The position numbers were made by a program, and so were the translations under genes. From NCBI GenBank assembly GCA_016210395.1, contig JACQUI010000279.1:1-35438 (forward strand): DNA of 35,438 nucleotides. Reading direction: 5' to 3'. A model generated the notes under the pieces. The model worked only from the letters and a program-made list of their open reading frames with translations. It did no database searches and had not been told where the DNA came from. Shown here piece by piece: positions 33,206 to 35,438 of this stretch. The stretch is from Chloroflexota bacterium (GTDB taxonomy: Bacteria > Chloroflexota > Dehalococcoidia > Lucifugimonadales > JACPCL1). Within the stretch, counting starts at the first letter, position 1, and each line of letters begins with the position of its first letter.

Positions 33206-33673
33206 CTACGCCTTCTGCGCCACGTCCATGATGGCCCGGACGATCTTGTCGTAGCCAGTACACCGGCAGAGGTTCCCCGCGATGGCCAGGCGGATCTCCT
33301 GCTCGGTGGGCTTGGGGTTCGTGTTCAGGAAGGCCCTGGCTGAGACCAGGAAGCCGGGAGTGCAGAAGCCGCACTGGAGGGCGCCGTGTTCGATAAAGGC
33401 CTCCTGCAGGGGATCCAGCTTGCCGCCCTGGGCCAGTCCTTCGACCGTGGTGACCTTCTGTCCTTCCACTTCGGCGGCCAGGGTGCAGCAGGACACGATG
33501 GCCCTGCCGTCCAGCATGACGGTGCACGCGCCGCAGTTGCCGTTGCTGCAGCCTTCCTTGGTGCCCGTAAGCCCAATCTCGTCCCGGAGTGCGTCCAGGA
33601 GCGTCTGCCAGGGCTGGACCAGGATTTCCTGGGGGTCGCCGTTGACTATGAAGGTGAGGGGTATCTTGGGCAC
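33206..33673 (-). CDS. 2Fe-2S subunit of the molybdenum hydroxylase
   Basis: 155 residues from a GTG at 33673 with GGAG six bases or so upstream; a longer frame to 33877 would read through a repeat and lacks support. It carries electrons from the molybdenum centre to FAD. The N-terminal plant-ferredoxin type cluster motif is KEGCSNGNCGACTVMLDG with a last Cys in SCCTLA. The C-terminal helical cluster motif is LQCGFCTPGFL and GNLCRCTGYDKI. The length is typical of CoxS/XdhC-type small subunits. Confidence 0.95.
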   Translation of the reverse strand: MPKIPLTFIVNGDPQEILVQPWQTLLDALRDEIGLTGTKEGCSNGNCGACTVMLDGRAIVSCCTLAAEVEGQKVTTVEGLAQGGKLDPLQEAFIEHGALQCGFCTPGFLVSARAFLNTNPKPTEQEIRLAIAGNLCRCTGYDKIVRAIMDVAQKA

Positions 33674-33747
33674 GGTGTCCTCCGTAGAAATGTATTGGCA
33701 AACGACGGGCCGATGCCACGGCCCTCCGGACGGCTTAGGCGGTGAGA

Positions 33748-33813
33748 GATTCTTCGCCAAGCGGCTCGCGTCCCCAAACCTAGGCCGTTTGACCACTTGG
33801 CTCCAGAATGACA
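33748..33813. repeat. dispersed repeat, inverted copy B
   Basis: Read on the minus strand it opens TGTCATTCTGGAGCCAAG and closes GCTTGGCGAAGAATC, matching copy A at 33057-33121. It fills most of the 170-base gap between the FAD and 2Fe-2S genes. Confidence 0.55.
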
Positions 33814-33843
33814 CCTCACCACACACACCTTCACGCAGTTGTG

Positions 33844-34731
33844 CTAGTCCACCTTCTGGGCCAGGGACGCCAGGCACATGCGCAGGGTCCGGCGGGTCAG
33901 CACCTTCACCAGCTCCCTGCGGTACTCAGCGGTGCCGCGCACGTCCGAGATGGGGCGCGCCGCCTCCACCGCCTTCTCGCCCGCCTCTGCAATGAGCGCG
34001 GCGGTGATCTGCTTGCCCTCCAGGACGGCCTCGGCAGCCTTGGCGCGGACAGGCGTCGGCGCTACAGACGCCAGGGCGATGCGGGCGGTGGCGCAGCGAT
34101 TGGTGCGGGAATCCAGGGCGATCATGCAGCCCACGCCCGCGACCGCAATGTCCATCTCGTTCCTGGGGATGAAGCGGAGGTAGTGGCCGCTGCTGTTGGG
34201 TGGAGGCGGAGGCACAATGACCTCCTGGATGATCTCATCGGGGGCGCAGACGTTCTGGCCTGGCCCGGTGAAGAACTCCTCCAGCAACACCTCGCGGCTG
34301 CCTCTGGGGCTGGTGAGCAGTACCTTAGCCCCGAAGGTGACGAGGCCGGGGATGGTATCGCCCGATGGTGCGGAGTTGCCGATGTTGCCGGCCATGCTGG
34401 CGCGGTTCTGGATCTGGGTGGAGCCTACGAGCTGGCAGGACTCGTGAATGGAGCCGTAGTGCTGGACCACCGCTGGGAAATGGGCGGTATCGGTGCAGCA
34501 GACGGCGGCGCCCACGTGGAGGCCGTCGCCGGGCACCCACTCCAGGCGCTTCATCTCGGGGATACGCTTGATGTCCAGGACGATGGAAGGGGTCCGCCGG
34601 TTGACGCGCATCTGGTCAACGAGGTCTGAACCGCCGACCAGGGCGCGTATGTCCCCTGGGCCTTTGGCCTGGGCCAGGACGTGGTGCGCCTCTTGCAGCG
34701 ACTTGGGAGCAGCATAGGTGAATGGTTTCAA
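33844..34731 (-). CDS. FAD-binding subunit of the molybdenum hydroxylase
   Basis: About 295 residues. It accepts electrons from the 2Fe-2S subunit and passes them to the final acceptor. FAD motifs: ALVGGSDLVDQMRVN at about 31-45 and the second site QNRASMAGNIGNSAPSGD. The TTG at 34731 is preferred: GGAGGG stands 4-5 bases before it, the protein then begins KPFTYAAPKSLQEA as in relatives, and the predicted transcript start near 34751 would leave the alternative GTG at 34743 almost leaderless. First gene of the operon. Confidence 0.92.
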   Translation of the reverse strand: MKPFTYAAPKSLQEAHHVLAQAKGPGDIRALVGGSDLVDQMRVNRRTPSIVLDIKRIPEMKRLEWVPGDGLHVGAAVCCTDTAHFPAVVQHYGSIHESCQLVGSTQIQNRASMAGNIGNSAPSGDTIPGLVTFGAKVLLTSPRGSREVLLEEFFTGPGQNVCAPDEIIQEVIVPPPPPNSSGHYLRFIPRNEMDIAVAGVGCMIALDSRTNRCATARIALASVAPTPVRAKAAEAVLEGKQITAALIAEAGEKAVEAARPISDVRGTAEYRRELVKVLTRRTLRMCLASLAQKVD

Positions 34732-34757
34732 TGGGCCCTCCACAGGCGTTTGCTGGG

Positions 34758-34786
34758 ATTATACCGATGCCTCTTCAGATTGGCAA
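34758..34786 (-). promoter_or_regulatory. promoter of the molybdenum hydroxylase operon
   Basis: On the minus strand, TTGCCA (34781-34786) stands 17 bases before a perfect TATAAT (34758-34763). Transcription would start near 34751. Its -35 is only a few bases from the -35 of the divergent promoter. Confidence 0.7.
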
Positions 34787-34789
34787 CGA

Positions 34790-34817
34790 TTGACACCTCA
34801 AAGGCAAAGAGTATCAT
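34790..34817 (+). promoter_or_regulatory. divergent promoter of the VWA-type gene
   Basis: TTGACA at 34790-34795 and TATCAT at 34812-34817 are separated by 16 bases. The start near 34824 leaves a leader of about 170 bases before the ATG at 34993. Confidence 0.65.
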
Positions 34818-34992
34818 AGCAGGTAGGCGGCGTTTTGGGGGGTTGTCCAAGCCGATGGCCTGCCCCTTGGTTTCGTCCACCTACGTGCACCGCTTTTCGC
34901 AGCCCCAGCCCTGTAACGAGGCAAAGCCTTTTTCGGGTGAACAGGCGGCGGGCCCCCGCAGCACGGCTGACGGCCCTATCAAAGGAGGCCCC

Positions 34993-35438
34993 ATGTTTCG
35001 CTATCGCTATTCCCAGTGGGACGGCACCCAGCGCATCTTTGAGCTGGACGACGACACCATCATGGACGAGCTGTCCGAGGACATCATGGCCCACGGGGAC
35101 CTCCAGCGCGCCCTGCGCAACATGATGCAGCGGGGCGTACGCGGGCGGGAGGGCGACGGGCTGCGGGGCCTGCGGGACCTGCGGGAGCGCCTGCGTCAGC
35201 GCCGGCAGGAGAACCTGGACCGCTATAACCTCAATAACGTCTTCAAGGATATTGAAGAGAAGCTGAACAACATCGTTCAGAAGGAGCGGGGCGGCATTGA
35301 CCGGCGTGTCCAGGAGACACGGGAGCAGGCCGCTGAGAACACAGAGCTTTCGCCGGAGCAGAAGGAGAAGCTGCTGGACATGATGGAGCAGCGGGCCAAC
35401 CGCAACCGGGACCAGCTTGACCAGCTCCCGGACAGTCC
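34993..35438 (+). CDS. VWA-type protein (COG4867-like), N-terminal part only
   Basis: ATG 34993 with AAAGGAGG upstream; the frame is open to the window edge, 148 residues. The start MFRYRYSQWDGTQRIFELDD and the helical, highly charged region IMDELSEDIMAHGDLQRALR, then MMQRGVRG, resemble the N terminus of uncharacterised proteins with a C-terminal von Willebrand A domain (COG4867). Similar VWA proteins act with MoxR-type AAA ATPases, sometimes beside molybdenum hydroxylase genes (CoxD/CoxE). The VWA domain itself is beyond the edge, so the assignment is tentative. Confidence 0.65.
   Translation, partial: MFRYRYSQWDGTQRIFELDDDTIMDELSEDIMAHGDLQRALRNMMQRGVRGREGDGLRGLRDLRERLRQRRQENLDRYNLNNVFKDIEEKLNNIVQKERGGIDRRVQETREQAAENTELSPEQKEKLLDMMEQRANRNRDQLDQLPDS

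Noticed and set aside
30685..34731. Aerobic carbon monoxide dehydrogenase
   Set aside because: The large subunit lacks the AYxCSFR active-site loop; AYRAPGG stands in its place.
34824..34992. c-di-GMP-type riboswitch in the leader of the VWA gene, suggested by GAGGCAAAGCC
   Set aside because: The other conserved parts of the aptamer are missing or out of order.

Overview
The window reads as a piece of a GC-rich bacterial chromosome, probably from the Chloroflexota (Dehalococcoidia or SAR202-like); this is an inference from gene content, not a marker-gene placement. Supporting signs are an F420-linked oxidoreductase (NpdG), HrcA with a CIRCE operator, an Ig-rich secreted protein with a low-complexity-anchored neighbour, ACT-domain malic enzymes in tandem, a xanthine-dehydrogenase-family molybdoenzyme, and many short intergenic palindromes. 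No rRNA, tRNA, CRISPR array or intact insertion sequence was seen.

Layout. 1-2.1 kb: the 3' part of an HtrA-type protease, a small two-helix membrane protein and a LuxR/NarL-type regulator with an atypical receiver. 2.3-6.1 kb: a strong promoter, a long structured leader, an 867-residue exported Ig-like protein closed by a textbook terminator, then a second exported, membrane-anchored protein that looks leaderless. 6.2-9.6 kb: promoter, CIRCE, hrcA, dnaJ, prmA (grpE and dnaK are missing from the cluster). 9.7-11.1 kb, minus strand: npdG and a YhhQ/queuosine-precursor-type transporter. 11.13-11.38 kb: a decayed 253-bp mobile element with near-matching ends. 11.5-13.2 kb: an alpha/beta hydrolase and a DUF4395 membrane protein. 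13.3-15.9 kb: a run of small stress-type genes (Hsp20, triple-BON, a frameshifted CBS-pair protein, a DksA/TraR-type zinc-finger protein). 16.0-19.7 kb, minus: a heterodimeric ABC exporter. 19.9-22.8 kb, minus: the glyoxylate shunt operon, malate synthase then isocitrate lyase, with malate synthase cut by an in-frame TAA. 23.4-24.1 kb: a membrane-anchored coiled-coil protein of unknown role. 24.3-26.7 kb, minus: a Usp / RCK / RCK(TrkA) / prephenate dehydratase operon with a good promoter. 27.3-30.3 kb: two tandem ACT-malic enzymes. 30.7-34.7 kb, minus: FAD, 2Fe-2S and molybdopterin subunits of a xanthine dehydrogenase-family enzyme, with a promoter back-to-back with that of a VWA-type (COG4867-like) gene that runs off the window.

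How it fits together. The central carbon genes (glyoxylate shunt, malic enzymes) and the molybdo-flavoenzyme suggest an aerobic or facultative heterotroph living on C2 units, organic acids or aromatic/heterocyclic compounds. The protein-quality genes (HtrA, HrcA/DnaJ, Hsp20) and the DksA-like/CBS/Usp/RCK genes point to strong stress and ion homeostasis. The items most worth a second look are the interrupted malate synthase gene with its repeated upstream motif, the decayed element with matching ends, the structured leader with a possible 47-codon ORF, and the tandem malic enzymes in which one copy has changed a conserved glycine to cysteine.
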